Below are positions 16,916 through 25,827 of a DNA stretch of 64,000 nucleotides, piece after piece. The position numbers and the translations under genes were made by a program. How positions within the stretch are numbered: position 1 is the stretch's first letter; each line of letters opens with the position of its first letter. The notes beneath the pieces were generated by a model. The model saw nothing but the letters and a program-made list of their open reading frames with translations. It searched no databases and was not told the DNA's origin. Source of the DNA: CAZNSX01 sp964575845 (GTDB lineage: Bacteria; UBA8248; CAZNSX01); contig CAZNSX010000002.1 in NCBI GenBank assembly GCA_964575845.1, forward strand, positions 186,001 through 250,000, in the 5' to 3' direction.

Positions 16916-17040
16916 CACGGGGTTTGAATTTACGGGTCAGAACCCAACCTGAGGGGGATAGAGCCTAGAAGCGGGCGAGCGGGGGCCTCGCGCGGCGGGG
17001 CCTCCACTCGTTTCGGGAGATGGGCTATATACTTCTTCCC

Positions 17041-17754
17041 TCAGGCACCCAGAACTGCCACCGCTCTTATGGGAGAGCCCGTCCCCTCGCGGATCTTCAG
17101 GGGCAACCCTATGAAGAGGAACCTCTGCCCCACGACTTCCTCCAGGTTGCAGAGGTTCTCGGTGTTGAGGCGCTGGTAGCGCCTGCAGGCTATGTGGCAG
17201 GGGAAGCTCCTGTCGGCGGCATTATCGATGCTGGGCGCATCGGCCCCTATGTTGATGGCGCCGCAGTCCCGGTAGATGTATTCGGCCGCATCCTGACTGA
17301 GGCCTGCATACTGTGTCAGGTACTCCGGCCGCGGGTAGTACTTTCGGTAGTTGCCCGTGGTGAAGAGGAAGGTATCGCCTTCCCTTATGTCGAGGCCCGT
17401 GCGCTCGAGCTCCTTCTGGACCATTTCCTTGGTTATGTAGCTCCTCTCGGGCACCCCCGTGAAGTCCAGGCAGATGGCGTCTGTGTAGAACCAATCGATC
17501 GGGCTCTCATCTATGGAAGGGGCCCCGGGCCGGGGGTCGATGTGGCTTATAGAGTCCACATGCGTGGGTCCATGGTCGCAGAACTGGAGGACGTGGGACT
17601 CATAGCTCATCTCTCCCAGAAAATCGGGATGATTGACCGTCTCCTCATGGGTCGCGTTCTTCCAGATCTTTGTCTCGGGATGGCCGACGAAAACGGGCAT
17701 TCCGTTATAGATCTCCTGGCTCAGGTCGATAATGCGGTGATTCTTGTAAGCCAT
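17041..17754 (-). CDS. Cyclase-family (kynurenine formamidase-like) metal hydrolase
   Basis: A 237-residue member of the cyclase/KynB family of Mn- or Zn-dependent amide/imide hydrolases. The metal site appears as CDHGPTHVDSISHID, matching the family HxGTHxDxxxH pattern except that G-P replaces the usual G at the -1 position of Thr. IDLSQEIYNGMPVFVGHP at the N terminus and INIGADAPSIDNA near residue 170 are also family features. GGTGGAGGTAAATCC precedes the ATG. Adjacent genes for a molybdenum hydroxylase, a nitrilase and an amidohydrolase-like set suggest ring cleavage of a nitrogen heterocycle (inference). Confidence 0.88.
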   Translation of the reverse strand: MAYKNHRIIDLSQEIYNGMPVFVGHPETKIWKNATHEETVNHPDFLGEMSYESHVLQFCDHGPTHVDSISHIDPRPGAPSIDESPIDWFYTDAICLDFTGVPERSYITKEMVQKELERTGLDIREGDTFLFTTGNYRKYYPRPEYLTQYAGLSQDAAEYIYRDCGAINIGADAPSIDNAADRSFPCHIACRRYQRLNTENLCNLEEVVGQRFLFIGLPLKIREGTGSPIRAVAVLGA

Positions 17755-17825
17755 GGATTTACCTCCACCTTTCGAAAATATGCGATGTCCAAAAAAGGGA
17801 GCTTTCTGCTGAATTGCGAAAATTC

Positions 17826-17854
17826 ATTATCCTAACGCCCGCTCTTTCTGTCAA
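17826..17854 (-). promoter_or_regulatory. Sigma70-type promoter for the cyclase gene
   Basis: Minus strand TTGACA (17854-17849), 17-base spacer, GATAAT (17831-17826), about 72 bases upstream of the cyclase ATG. Confidence 0.65.
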
Positions 17855-17963
17855 CGGCAAAACTAAGCGATGTGGCCTCTGGGCCACCACTCTCTCTCGT
17901 GCTCCGCCCACGCGGGGCGACTGATAGCAGGCTATCGTCCCTTGAAGAGCCAAGGGATGGGAA

Positions 17964-18008
17964 TTGACAGCCCGGAGGCGCCCCTATAAGATAAGGGGCA
18001 GCTTTTTT
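17964..18008 (+). promoter_or_regulatory. Promoter overlapping a terminator-like hairpin
   Basis: TTGACA (17964-17969) and TAAGAT (17987-17992) are 17 bases apart and could drive 18053-21298. The -10 lies in the loop of an inverted repeat, GCCCCT (about 17980-17985) with AGGGGC (17994-17999), followed by AGC and six T (18003-18008), which looks like an intrinsic terminator. Either the element is a promoter with a palindromic operator, or it ends an upstream plus-strand transcript. Confidence 0.45.
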
Positions 18009-18052
18009 GCCTTAAAGGTTCAGGCCCTAAGCACCCTCCAAAGATAAACCCT

Positions 18053-18691
18053 ATGTCGCCCTACCCATTCGTAGGGGCCGTTATACTGGCAGCCGGCTTC
18101 TCCAGCCGTCTAGGCCGCAATAAACTTCTTCTCCCTCTGGGTGAGAAGCTGGTCCTGGAGTGGACTGTGGACAGTGCCCTCTCTTCCAAGGCTTCGCAGG
18201 TTGTGGTCGTCCTGGGCCATGAGGAGGAGAAGCTCAGGGCGTGTCTTAGGGCTAGACCCGTGACTTTCGCCCCTAACCCAAGCTACCGGGAGGGCCAGGC
18301 AAGCTCCCTCCTGGTAGGGGTGAGGGCCCTTGATGAGATGGCAGAGGCCGCCCTTTTCTGCCTGGGGGACCAGCCGCTAGCGGGCGAAGCCCTCATGAAC
18401 CGGCTCATGGACGCCTATGCCGAAGCCCGCGGCAAGTGCCTTGTCGCGGCTCCTATATTCAAGGGCGCGCGCCGGAACCCCGTCCTCATAAGCCTTGAGC
18501 TCAGGCGGGAGCTCCTTGCGCTAAGGGGCGACCTCGGAGCCCGGCATATAATTGAAAAAATTATGAATGAGGAGCCCGAAAGATTTCTCACCGTTCCCTG
18601 GGAAAAGCCAGAAGCCTTTTTTGATATCGATGAGGAGAAGGATTACCGCCGGGTGCTGGAAGCCGTCAAGGGCAGGCCCAAAGAGGGGTGA
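18053..18691 (+). CDS. MobA-like NTP transferase (MocA type)
   Basis: Likely cytidylyltransferase that converts molybdopterin cofactor to the dinucleotide form used by xanthine-dehydrogenase-type enzymes. The 212-residue protein shows the nucleotide-binding start ILAAGFSSRLGRNKLLLPLG, the NPSYREGQASSLLVGV block and LGDQP, as in MocA/PucB proteins. The C-terminal DIDEEKDYRRVLE ending is typical too. It sits 1.4 kb from the hydroxylase large-subunit gene, supporting that role; a related sugar-nucleotide transferase function is less likely. Confidence 0.87.
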   Translation: MSPYPFVGAVILAAGFSSRLGRNKLLLPLGEKLVLEWTVDSALSSKASQVVVVLGHEEEKLRACLRARPVTFAPNPSYREGQASSLLVGVRALDEMAEAALFCLGDQPLAGEALMNRLMDAYAEARGKCLVAAPIFKGARRNPVLISLELRRELLALRGDLGARHIIEKIMNEEPERFLTVPWEKPEAFFDIDEEKDYRRVLEAVKGRPKEG

Positions 18692-18739
18692 GTGGGTATT
18701 TTGGGCGGAGAGAAACCATTAGTATAAGGAGGCAGGGGC

Positions 18740-19639
18740 ATGGCAAAGAGGGAGATTCCCCCATATCCAGGAAAAAGAGAGCGCGGTCGGGAGAGCGTCA
18801 TCAAGGTGGCGGCAATCCAGATGGAGCCCCATGTGGGGGATAAGGACCATAACCTGAAGAGGCAGTTCGAGCTGATAGGGAAGGCGGCGGATGAGGGCGT
18901 GAAGCTCATGGTGCTCCCCGAGCTCGGAAACACGGGCTACATTTTCAACTCAAGGCAAGAGGTGGCGGAACTCGCTGAAGAGATCCCGGGCGGGCCCACC
19001 TGCGGGGCCTGGGAAGATATAGCCAGGAAAAGGGGAATATACATAGTGGCCGGAATAGCCGAGCGCGAAGGAAAGAGGTTTTATAACTCGGCCGCGTTCT
19101 ATGGGCCTGAGGGCTTAATCGGCAAGTACCGCAAGGTCCACCTCTGGGATGAGGAGAAGCTCTTCTTTGAGCCGGGCGACCTGGGCCTTCCCGTCTTCCA
19201 CCTGCCCTTCGGAAGGGTGGGGATGATGATCTGCTATGACGGCTGGCACCCGGAGGTGGCAAGGATCCTGGCGCTCCGGGGCGCCGACATCATCTGCGAC
19301 CCCACCTGCTGGGTTCTCGTCCCGGATATAGTCACGCCTGAGAACCCCGTCTCGGCTTACCTCCATATGGCGAGCGCGCACGTCAACGGCATCTTCATCG
19401 TCTGTGCCGATAGGTGCGGCGTTGAGCGGGAGTGCACCTTTCTTGGGAGAAGTTGCATCGCGGGGCCAGCAGGCTTCGTCGCGGGGCCCGCCAGCTTCGA
19501 AGGGGAGGAGATAGTGGCGGCGGAGATAAACGTCGTCCAGGCCCGCTACCGCCACTGGACGGCACTGGCCAACCCGCTTGCCGATAGAAGAGTGGACCTC
19601 TATGACAAGCTCCTCGGCTACCGGGACCCGAAAGAATAG
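18740..19639 (+). CDS. Nitrilase-superfamily carbon-nitrogen hydrolase
   Basis: Hydrolyses a C-N bond (nitrile, amide or N-carbamoyl compound). All three catalytic residues are present: Glu61 (LPELGNTGY), Lys132 (YRKVHLWDEE) and Cys165 (GMMICYDGWHPE). The chosen ATG at 18740 follows AAGGAGGCAGGGGC; the catalytic domain begins near residue 20 (VIKVAAIQME), so the first 20 basic residues are an extension. Length (299) fits amidase or N-carbamoylase branches. It is the second gene of a probable mocA-nitrilase-M28-hydrolase operon. Confidence 0.9.
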   Translation: MAKREIPPYPGKRERGRESVIKVAAIQMEPHVGDKDHNLKRQFELIGKAADEGVKLMVLPELGNTGYIFNSRQEVAELAEEIPGGPTCGAWEDIARKRGIYIVAGIAEREGKRFYNSAAFYGPEGLIGKYRKVHLWDEEKLFFEPGDLGLPVFHLPFGRVGMMICYDGWHPEVARILALRGADIICDPTCWVLVPDIVTPENPVSAYLHMASAHVNGIFIVCADRCGVERECTFLGRSCIAGPAGFVAGPASFEGEEIVAAEINVVQARYRHWTALANPLADRRVDLYDKLLGYRDPKE

Positions 19640-19642
19640 CTA

Positions 19643-20527
19643 ATGCTTGGGCAAGAAATCTCAAGCCTCATAAAGGGGGTCTCAGAGGAGCGCATCGAGG
19701 AGAGCCTGGGGAGCCTTGTGGGAGAGAAGAGCCCCTATTCATACCCCAGGGCCCTTGAGGAAGAGGCCCACGCGATAGCCCTCGCTTTCAGAGAAGCGGG
19801 CCTTGAGGTCGAGGAACAAGAGGTTCCATTTGAGGGAAGGTATTACTATAACGTTATCGGCACCTCTTCGGGGGAAGGCGCCTCCTCTCCTGGCCTCATC
19901 CTGGCGGCACATTACGATACTGTGCCCGACTCTCCGGGCGCAGATGACAACGCCTCAAGCGTGGCCGTGCTGCTCGAGGCGGCGAGGGCGCTCTCGCGAG
20001 GAAGGCTCCCGCTTAAATTTATCGCCTTTACCTTGGAGGAATATGGGTTTGTGGGGAGTGAGCGCTTTGTTCAGGAGCTTATGGATAATCAGGAGCCCTT
20101 CCTTGGAGCAATTGTCCTGGAGTGCGTGGGCTTCACGGCTGAAAGCTCTGGCCTCGAGCCCATAGCCCATCTCATTCCCCATCCCTTTCCCGAGAGGGGT
20201 GATTTCCTGGGGGTCGTTGCCAATGAGAACTCCAGGCGGCTTCTCGAAGGCTTCAGGGAGGCTGCCCGTCTCTTCGTGCCTCAGTTTCCCATGAGGGACA
20301 TCTGCCTTCCGGGCGTTGGTGAGGGGCTGCCGGGCGCACGCCTGAGCGACCACATATCCTTTTGGGACAGGGGGCTCCCCGCCCTCATGCTCACAGACAC
20401 CGCCTTCTACCGGAACCCCTTCTACCATACGAGAGGCGACCGCCTTGAGACCCTCGACCTCAAATTCATTGCCGGGGTCACGAGGGCTCTTGTGGCGGGT
20501 GCGGCCGCGATAACTATGGAGGGATGA
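19643..20527 (+). CDS. M28-family zinc peptidase/amidohydrolase-like protein
   Basis: A 294-residue cytoplasmic (no signal peptide) member of the M28 aminopeptidase family. Dizinc ligands can be assigned from LAAHYDTVPDSPGADDNASS (His and the bridging Asp), TLEEYGFVGS (catalytic Glu pair) and LECVG; the last ligand is the His in PFYHTRGDRLETLD. The start lies three bases after the nitrilase stop, so it is translated from the same mRNA. In this context it may act on a small amide rather than peptides, but that is inference. Confidence 0.88.
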   Translation: MLGQEISSLIKGVSEERIEESLGSLVGEKSPYSYPRALEEEAHAIALAFREAGLEVEEQEVPFEGRYYYNVIGTSSGEGASSPGLILAAHYDTVPDSPGADDNASSVAVLLEAARALSRGRLPLKFIAFTLEEYGFVGSERFVQELMDNQEPFLGAIVLECVGFTAESSGLEPIAHLIPHPFPERGDFLGVVANENSRRLLEGFREAARLFVPQFPMRDICLPGVGEGLPGARLSDHISFWDRGLPALMLTDTAFYRNPFYHTRGDRLETLDLKFIAGVTRALVAGAAAITMEG

Positions 20528-20536
20528 GGGAGCGCA

Positions 20537-21298
20537 ATGGAAGAAAGGGTGAGCTTCAGGAATAACCTGGGCCAGCGGATAGCGGGTATTCTCCACAGGC
20601 CGCCGGGCCCTGGTCCCCATCCCGCCGTCATCCTCTGCCACGGGATGCTCTCAAGCAAGGATGGGGAGAAGATGGTCATGATAGCACGGGAGCTAGAGCG
20701 CGCTGGAATGGTTGCCCTAAGGTTTGACTTCTGCTTTGTCGGCGAATCCGAGGGAAAGCTCTTCGATATGACCTACAGCCAGGAGAGGAAGGACCTTGAG
20801 GGCGCGCTTGAGTTTGTGAAGGGCCTCAGGCCCAGGAGCCTCGGCCTCGTGGGCTCGAGCATGGGGGGAGGGGTTGCCGTACTCACCGCATCGGGGAGAG
20901 GAGACATAGGAGCACTAGCGCTCATGGCGAGCGTCGTCCATTCGGCCAAGCTCCCCAAGAACTCTCCCCCTGGAGAGCTCGAGCGCTGGCGCTGCCAGGG
21001 TTTCATAGACAGCGAGCTCGGCCCCATAGGCCTCGGTTTCATCGAGGACGCCGTGAGGCAGGACATAATGGGCTCTGCAAGAAAGCTCCAAGCTCCCACC
21101 CTAATCATTCACGGCGAGAATGACATGATTATAGATAGTAACGACGCGAGGGAACTCTTCGAGGCCCTACCCGCTCAAAAGCGCCTCGTCATCCTCCCAG
21201 GCGCGGACCACCGCCTAAGCCGGCCCGAGGATAGAGAGCACGTGGCCGCGCTTATTGTGGGATGGTTCAAGGAGCATCTATTGAGGGGTGACCCCTGA
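20537..21298 (+). CDS. Alpha/beta hydrolase (dienelactone hydrolase-like)
   Basis: A 253-residue serine hydrolase. The nucleophile elbow is GSSMGGG, the acid lies in HGENDMIID and the His in PGADHRLSRPED. HGMLSSKDGEKM near the start forms the oxyanion-hole loop. It begins 10 bases after the M28 gene behind GGGAGCGC. Last gene of the operon; the minus-strand GlcG-like fragment begins directly after its stop. Confidence 0.85.
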   Translation: MEERVSFRNNLGQRIAGILHRPPGPGPHPAVILCHGMLSSKDGEKMVMIARELERAGMVALRFDFCFVGESEGKLFDMTYSQERKDLEGALEFVKGLRPRSLGLVGSSMGGGVAVLTASGRGDIGALALMASVVHSAKLPKNSPPGELERWRCQGFIDSELGPIGLGFIEDAVRQDIMGSARKLQAPTLIIHGENDMIIDSNDARELFEALPAQKRLVILPGADHRLSRPEDREHVAALIVGWFKEHLLRGDP

Positions 21299-21299
21299 T

Positions 21300-21426
21300 A
21301 ACCCTCTCCGACTTCGGCAATGGCCATGCTCACCGCAAGCCCCATGTGCCTCGCCTGTTCCTCGGCAGCATTGATGAGTTTCTTCGCCCCCTCAATGCTT
21401 ATAGTTTCAACCGATATGGTGTCTAT
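21300..21426 (-). pseudogene. Truncated GlcG/HbpS-like (DUF336) gene fragment
   Basis: On the minus strand GAGGAGG is followed by a frame reading ETISIEGAKKLINAAEEQAR and then HMGLAVSMAIAEVGEG, which matches the first 40 residues of GlcG/HbpS proteins. The frame starts at an ATA where ATG would be expected and loses similarity at the end of the alpha/beta hydrolase gene, so only the N-terminal third remains. The rest of the 21427-21601 stretch shows nothing I can name. It marks an old rearrangement at this point. Confidence 0.6.
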
Positions 21427-21601
21427 GATACCTCCTCAACTATCGGGCCGCCTTCTGAGCTGCTCCCGATAGAAAATCAGGTTGATCTATGTGGTTTTTA
21501 GCGTGGCTCCTGAGCTAGAGCGAATGGGAGTAAGCTCACGGCATTTTGCATAGAGGGATAGCCTGCAAATAGAACGTCCTTTTCTGTCGCGGCAGATGGT
21601 C

Positions 21602-22522
21602 TTAGGAGTAAGGAAGTGCGAGTTGTTCGCCGTCGTCCCTTGTAGGGCCTGTTCTCAAGCTCTCAATCAACCTCTTTTGCGCGGTGAGAAGGTTTCGGTA
21701 GGTTGCCGTTCTTTTGTCCGATTGCAGCTCAAGTGGGTTAGCCACGATTTCCACCCTATCTCTGGGACCTATCCAGCGTAAGTGCGCCTTAAAGTGTCGA
21801 CTAGCTGCCTCGCGGAGAACCTTCCGCACTTTAGCCTTAATTTCATTTCTCGGTTGTCTTCCCATGATGTCCCATGTAATGCAGATATCCCGGGAAATTT
21901 CATCCATGCTCACATGAGGTCTGCGGTCCAACATATACTCCAAGACCTTAGGTATAACTTTCTCGGCGACTTCCCAGAGCGCAGAGTCCCCGTTTAACGG
22001 AACGAAATTTGAGGGGACTCGATTCCAGTTTATCCCAAGTTTAGGAAAGAAAATGCTGTTTAGTTGGGAGATTTGAAATTGATTGTGGTCTAGAACCAAT
22101 CCCTCATGATCAGCTAACAGCAAGGGGAATGAATAGCCACTGTTATCGATCCCCATGCGAAGACGTTCGCCGTGCTCGCCCTGTCCCACTACTACGAAAT
22201 CATGGTTGTTTGTAGCACGCCGGGTCATGAAGGCTTTATCTACGAGGTCCTGAGCGGTCACGCGAGAGTAACGTCGTAGTTGCTCCGGTTCCGTGTTAGC
22301 ACCACCTTTAAATTCCAGCAAAAGCGTGTGGTTTACTTGCTCAGACGCAATAATTAAGTCTGGACAGACCTCTTTCCTGTCCTGATTAATAAACCTCCAC
22401 TCTATCCATTTGTCTTGGTAGCCCAGATTCCTGAGGTCCTTGGGAAGCCCCGCTACCCCCCGGCAGAAGCCTATCCACAAATTGAGCATGATCAAGTTAA
22501 AACTCAAAGATGGGCCTCCCAT
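21602..22522 (-). CDS. Unrecognised protein with PD-(D/E)XK nuclease signature
   Basis: About 306 residues; I do not recognise the family. A PD-(D/E)XK core is readable near residues 53-72: CPDLIIA, then LLLEFKGG, followed by a helix EPEQLRRYSRV that resembles the QxxxY motif of RecB/Cas4-like nucleases. The C-terminal part (about 200-290) is helical and could be a winged helix (SMDEISRDICITWDIMG, EIKAKVRKVLREAA). The start is uncertain: ATG 22522 overlaps the upstream gene by 26 bases and ATG 22489 follows its stop; neither has a strong ribosome-binding site. It forms a two-gene unit with 22497-23660, and both are less GC-rich than neighbouring genes, suggesting transfer. Confidence 0.65.
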   Translation of the reverse strand: MGGPSLSFNLIMLNLWIGFCRGVAGLPKDLRNLGYQDKWIEWRFINQDRKEVCPDLIIASEQVNHTLLLEFKGGANTEPEQLRRYSRVTAQDLVDKAFMTRRATNNHDFVVVGQGEHGERLRMGIDNSGYSFPLLLADHEGLVLDHNQFQISQLNSIFFPKLGINWNRVPSNFVPLNGDSALWEVAEKVIPKVLEYMLDRRPHVSMDEISRDICITWDIMGRQPRNEIKAKVRKVLREAASRHFKAHLRWIGPRDRVEIVANPLELQSDKRTATYRNLLTAQKRLIESLRTGPTRDDGEQLALPYS

Positions 22523-23660
22523 CGCCATCTTCTGCGCGAATCCGAGAGTCATAGTGGTGCTGCAGATTCGTATATAGCCTGACAACGCTATTCCCGCAGG
22601 ACCCAGCCGGCAGGTATACGCGCATGAACTCTGGAGAAATCTCGAACTGCAAGGGGCCGCCGACATGCAAATCAACTGCCTGCACCCGATAGAAATTCTC
22701 AGGCAGGCTGATTGGAACTCCCCAAAGGCGAAATGGCTCTCCACAAGAGAAGATGCTCTCGCAAAAGATTTCTAGGTTGAGGATAGGACGCTCAAACAGG
22801 AAGTTGATAGGGATGCCTTCCAAGAATAAGCGCCCATCACGCTCGCAAGCTCTGATAGCGTACCTTTCCTCCAGCTTGCGGATTTCCTTGGCATATGCCT
22901 CATAGATATGAGAAACCAAGCCTATATGACACTCGAATGAAGTGCCACGGGCAGTGACCTTGCCATCGTACTTGATATCGTCTAGTGAAAACTCATCATT
23001 CAAATCGCCATTCAACCAGAACTTGAGCTTGACCTTAGACAGAGTTGTCTCGTGGGGGAACGCATCCTTCTCACGGAGTTTCCGGAGAACATCACCGGCC
23101 TTGTTACCCCACAACTGCATCTTGAGGAACTCGACGGGAGCTTCTTGTGACTGGAAGTCAACATCGGGAATAATCCGGCGATCATAGTCGAGGTTTAGGC
23201 CGCGAAATGAGCCCAAGCCGGATATATGTTCTAGGAAGTCGGCTGGTAGCCAGGCACGGTCCAATTCCGGATTAGCTCTCACGAGCCTTTCAATCAGCCA
23301 GTCCATTGAGTTGCTACTGCCCATCGAATGCAAGCGCCAATAGCGAGGATTAGTGAAATCTACGTAGATAACTAAACGTTCATTCTTTACCTTCGTTTCT
23401 ACCGATCCCAAAGTTGGCTCGTCAGCACGGTGGAACTGAGTCGGAGACTTCCTTCCAAACGCCTTCCACGAAAAAAGCCTTTCCGCCAGCGCAAAGGCAT
23501 GAGCTGGCTCGGCGGATTCGGGAAGGTGGGCTTCAAGAAGATAGGTTTTAACAAGCGATGTGTCCGGCTCTAGTTCTTGGCGTTCGGACAAGGCTGTGTA
23601 TGTCCGAGTCATCCGCTCGTTCAATAGCTGGGCCATCTGTCGGCGATCTTTGACAATCAT
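22497..23660 (-). CDS. Unrecognised protein, first gene of the nuclease-containing pair
   Basis: 387 residues, soluble, no signal peptide or membrane helix; I do not recognise the family. It starts at ATG 23660 with AGGGGG eight bases upstream. The N terminus is helical (RRQMAQLLNERMTRTYTAL), then mixed alpha/beta with a WRLHSMGSSNSMDWLIERL segment near residue 110. No Walker, DExD/H, methyltransferase or PLD motifs are visible. It is followed at once by the PD-(D/E)XK candidate, and the pair shares low GC and atypical codon use. The arrangement resembles accessory gene pairs involved in DNA processing or defence, but nothing in the sequence proves this. Confidence 0.65.
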   Translation of the reverse strand: MIVKDRRQMAQLLNERMTRTYTALSERQELEPDTSLVKTYLLEAHLPESAEPAHAFALAERLFSWKAFGRKSPTQFHRADEPTLGSVETKVKNERLVIYVDFTNPRYWRLHSMGSSNSMDWLIERLVRANPELDRAWLPADFLEHISGLGSFRGLNLDYDRRIIPDVDFQSQEAPVEFLKMQLWGNKAGDVLRKLREKDAFPHETTLSKVKLKFWLNGDLNDEFSLDDIKYDGKVTARGTSFECHIGLVSHIYEAYAKEIRKLEERYAIRACERDGRLFLEGIPINFLFERPILNLEIFCESIFSCGEPFRLWGVPISLPENFYRVQAVDLHVGGPLQFEISPEFMRVYLPAGSCGNSVVRLYTNLQHHYDSRIRAEDGDGRPIFEF

Positions 23661-24020
23661 TGGTGTATGCCCCCTCTAATTTTCTCATTGGGCAGCCTCC
23701 CAAGGTAAAAAGGGAATCATCGCCTACGCCACCGGGATCTTATTATAGCTCTCTCCAATACCTCCATCCAGCGGTTTTGTGATAAGGTGTGAGTAGATGC
23801 CCAGTCCCTCGTGTTTCTCAAGTTTATCCCGCCGCTCCAAAATTTGTCCTTTTCGTCTTATCCGTAAAATGGGTCTTTTCCCACCTTTCATCGCCTGCAA
23901 AAGCCTGAAGAGTGCCTGAAGACATGGCTTGCCCGAAGTGAATGCCGCCCGTTCGAGCCGGTATTTCCATGGATAGATTGTTTCTGATGGAAGGGAGGTA
24001 ATAACTCAGGATTTCTTGGC
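23661..24020. other. Gene-free interval
   Basis: About 360 bases between the unknown pair and the phosphorylase gene. Besides the upstream region of 22497-23660, I see no open frame with family resemblance, no RNA gene and no clear terminator. Confidence 0.5.
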
Positions 24021-25739
24021 TCAGAATTCTTCGACGCCAAGATAAGCATTCATCAGATACTGGAACATCATGCGTTGCGCGCTGAAAAACGGAGCATTCA
24101 GCGCGATGGTCGAGCGCATTACCTCGGCAAACGCATCGGGCTGCCGATAAAACATGGGGATGATCACGCGCTCAAGCTTATCGTACAGAGAAGCGACCTC
24201 TTGGGCGAGGTTACTTTCGGGTTCATGACCATCGCCAATGCACCAGCCGGTCACACCCTCCACATGGCCCTCAATCCACCAACCGTCCGAGACGCTCAGG
24301 CTGGGCACACCGTTCATCGCGGCCTTCATGCCGCTAGTGCCGGAGGCTTCAAGCGGTTTCCGCGGGGTGTTAAGCCAGACATCCACCCCGGCGCAAACAT
24401 GCTTTGCCAACTCCATGTCGTACTCTTCCAGGTACACCATACGTACGGTGTCCCTCAAGGCGGAGGCAGCCTCAAGGACACGCCGGATGATGGCCTTGCC
24501 GCTTTCATCCCGAGGATGGGCTTTACCCCCATAAATGAGCTGAAGAGGACCAGCCTCGCGCGCTATCCTCCTCAGCCGGGCAAGGTCAGAGAAAAGCATA
24601 TCCGCCCGTTTGTAACCAGTGGCGCGCCGTGCAAAACCGAGGGTCATAACGGTAGGGTCCAGGCGCACTCCGGTCCGCCGTTCCACCTCTTCGAAGAGGT
24701 CTCGCTTGGCTTCGGCATGGGCCCTTCTGATTTCATCAAGGTCTATGTTTACGGCGTATCTCAGGTAGAGATTGTCATGACGCCACTCAGGGATGTGGCG
24801 GTCGTAAAGGCGGCGTAAAGGCGGTGCCGTCCAGGTGACGGCATGCACCCCATTTGTGATGGAGTTAATGGGATAGTTGGGGAACATATTGCGGGAGATC
24901 TCCTCATGGCGCATGGAGACCCCGTTGATGTAGCGCGAAAAAGAGAGGGCCAGGTATGTCATGTTCAGGGTTCCGTTCATGCAACAATGAAAGTTTTCCA
25001 GAGTTTTGGCACGCTGATTTCCCAGCACCTGCCGCACCAGAGCCGTGGAGAACCGGTCATGGCCCGCAGCGACAGGTGTGTGGCTTGTGAAAATGCACTG
25101 CTGGCGAACCGCCTCTATGTCCGCTTCGTTCAGGGCGTGCTCACCTCGTCTCGCGGTCCGCTCTTCCAATAAGGCCAGGGCGAGGAGGGCGGAGTGTCCC
25201 TCGTTCATATGGTAGGCTTTCACTCTTTTATGTCCAAGTGCACGTAAAATGGCCACGCCGCCCAGGCCGAGCACTGCTTCCTGGCAAAACCGGTAACGCT
25301 CGTCTCCACCGTAAAGGTGGTCGGTGAGCGTTTGATCCCAAGGACTGTTTTCTGGAAGTGCTGTGTCCAGAAAATATACTGGCACCAGGTGGTCGCCAAC
25401 ACCGCGCACAACACAGCGCCATGCGCGGACCTTTACCGGTCGCCCCTCGATGTTCACCGATACGCGTGGCGCCAATGGTTCCAGAAATTCTTCCAGACGC
25501 CATTCGGACGGGCTCTCGGACTGGTTTCCGCGGGCATCCAGGTGCTGGCTGAAATAACCCTTACGGTAAAGAATTGTCACACCCCTCATGGGTATACCCA
25601 GATCCGCTGCAGCCCGCAGCGTGTCCCCGGCAAGTATTCCCAGGCCACCACTGTAGGTTGGCATGGCCGGGTCAATCCCAATCTCCATGGAGAAATAAGC
25701 CACGACAGACGGATACACCGACGACCAGGACACAGGCAT
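24021..25739 (-). CDS. glgP: Alpha-glucan phosphorylase (short form)
   Basis: Releases glucose-1-phosphate from glycogen or maltodextrin. The 572-residue protein begins directly in the catalytic fold (VAYFSMEIGIDPAMPTYSGG) and lacks the extra N-terminal domain of the roughly 850-residue MalP-like forms. PLP Lys lies in ASGTSGMKAAMNG; HMNEGHSALLAL, FTSHTPVAAGHDRF and GYKRADML are further family blocks. GAGGAG sits 11 bases before the ATG. It stands alone between the unknown pair and an insertion-sequence remnant, with no other glycogen genes nearby. Confidence 0.95.
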   Translation of the reverse strand: MPVSWSSVYPSVVAYFSMEIGIDPAMPTYSGGLGILAGDTLRAAADLGIPMRGVTILYRKGYFSQHLDARGNQSESPSEWRLEEFLEPLAPRVSVNIEGRPVKVRAWRCVVRGVGDHLVPVYFLDTALPENSPWDQTLTDHLYGGDERYRFCQEAVLGLGGVAILRALGHKRVKAYHMNEGHSALLALALLEERTARRGEHALNEADIEAVRQQCIFTSHTPVAAGHDRFSTALVRQVLGNQRAKTLENFHCCMNGTLNMTYLALSFSRYINGVSMRHEEISRNMFPNYPINSITNGVHAVTWTAPPLRRLYDRHIPEWRHDNLYLRYAVNIDLDEIRRAHAEAKRDLFEEVERRTGVRLDPTVMTLGFARRATGYKRADMLFSDLARLRRIAREAGPLQLIYGGKAHPRDESGKAIIRRVLEAASALRDTVRMVYLEEYDMELAKHVCAGVDVWLNTPRKPLEASGTSGMKAAMNGVPSLSVSDGWWIEGHVEGVTGWCIGDGHEPESNLAQEVASLYDKLERVIIPMFYRQPDAFAEVMRSTIALNAPFFSAQRMMFQYLMNAYLGVEEF

Positions 25740-25827
25740 TGTCAGAAATGGCTCCTCTAAATTTCTTCTCAGTTAATCAAGTAATCAACTGATACCATTG
25801 CCTTCCATTTCCGTCGATTTTGCGCAA

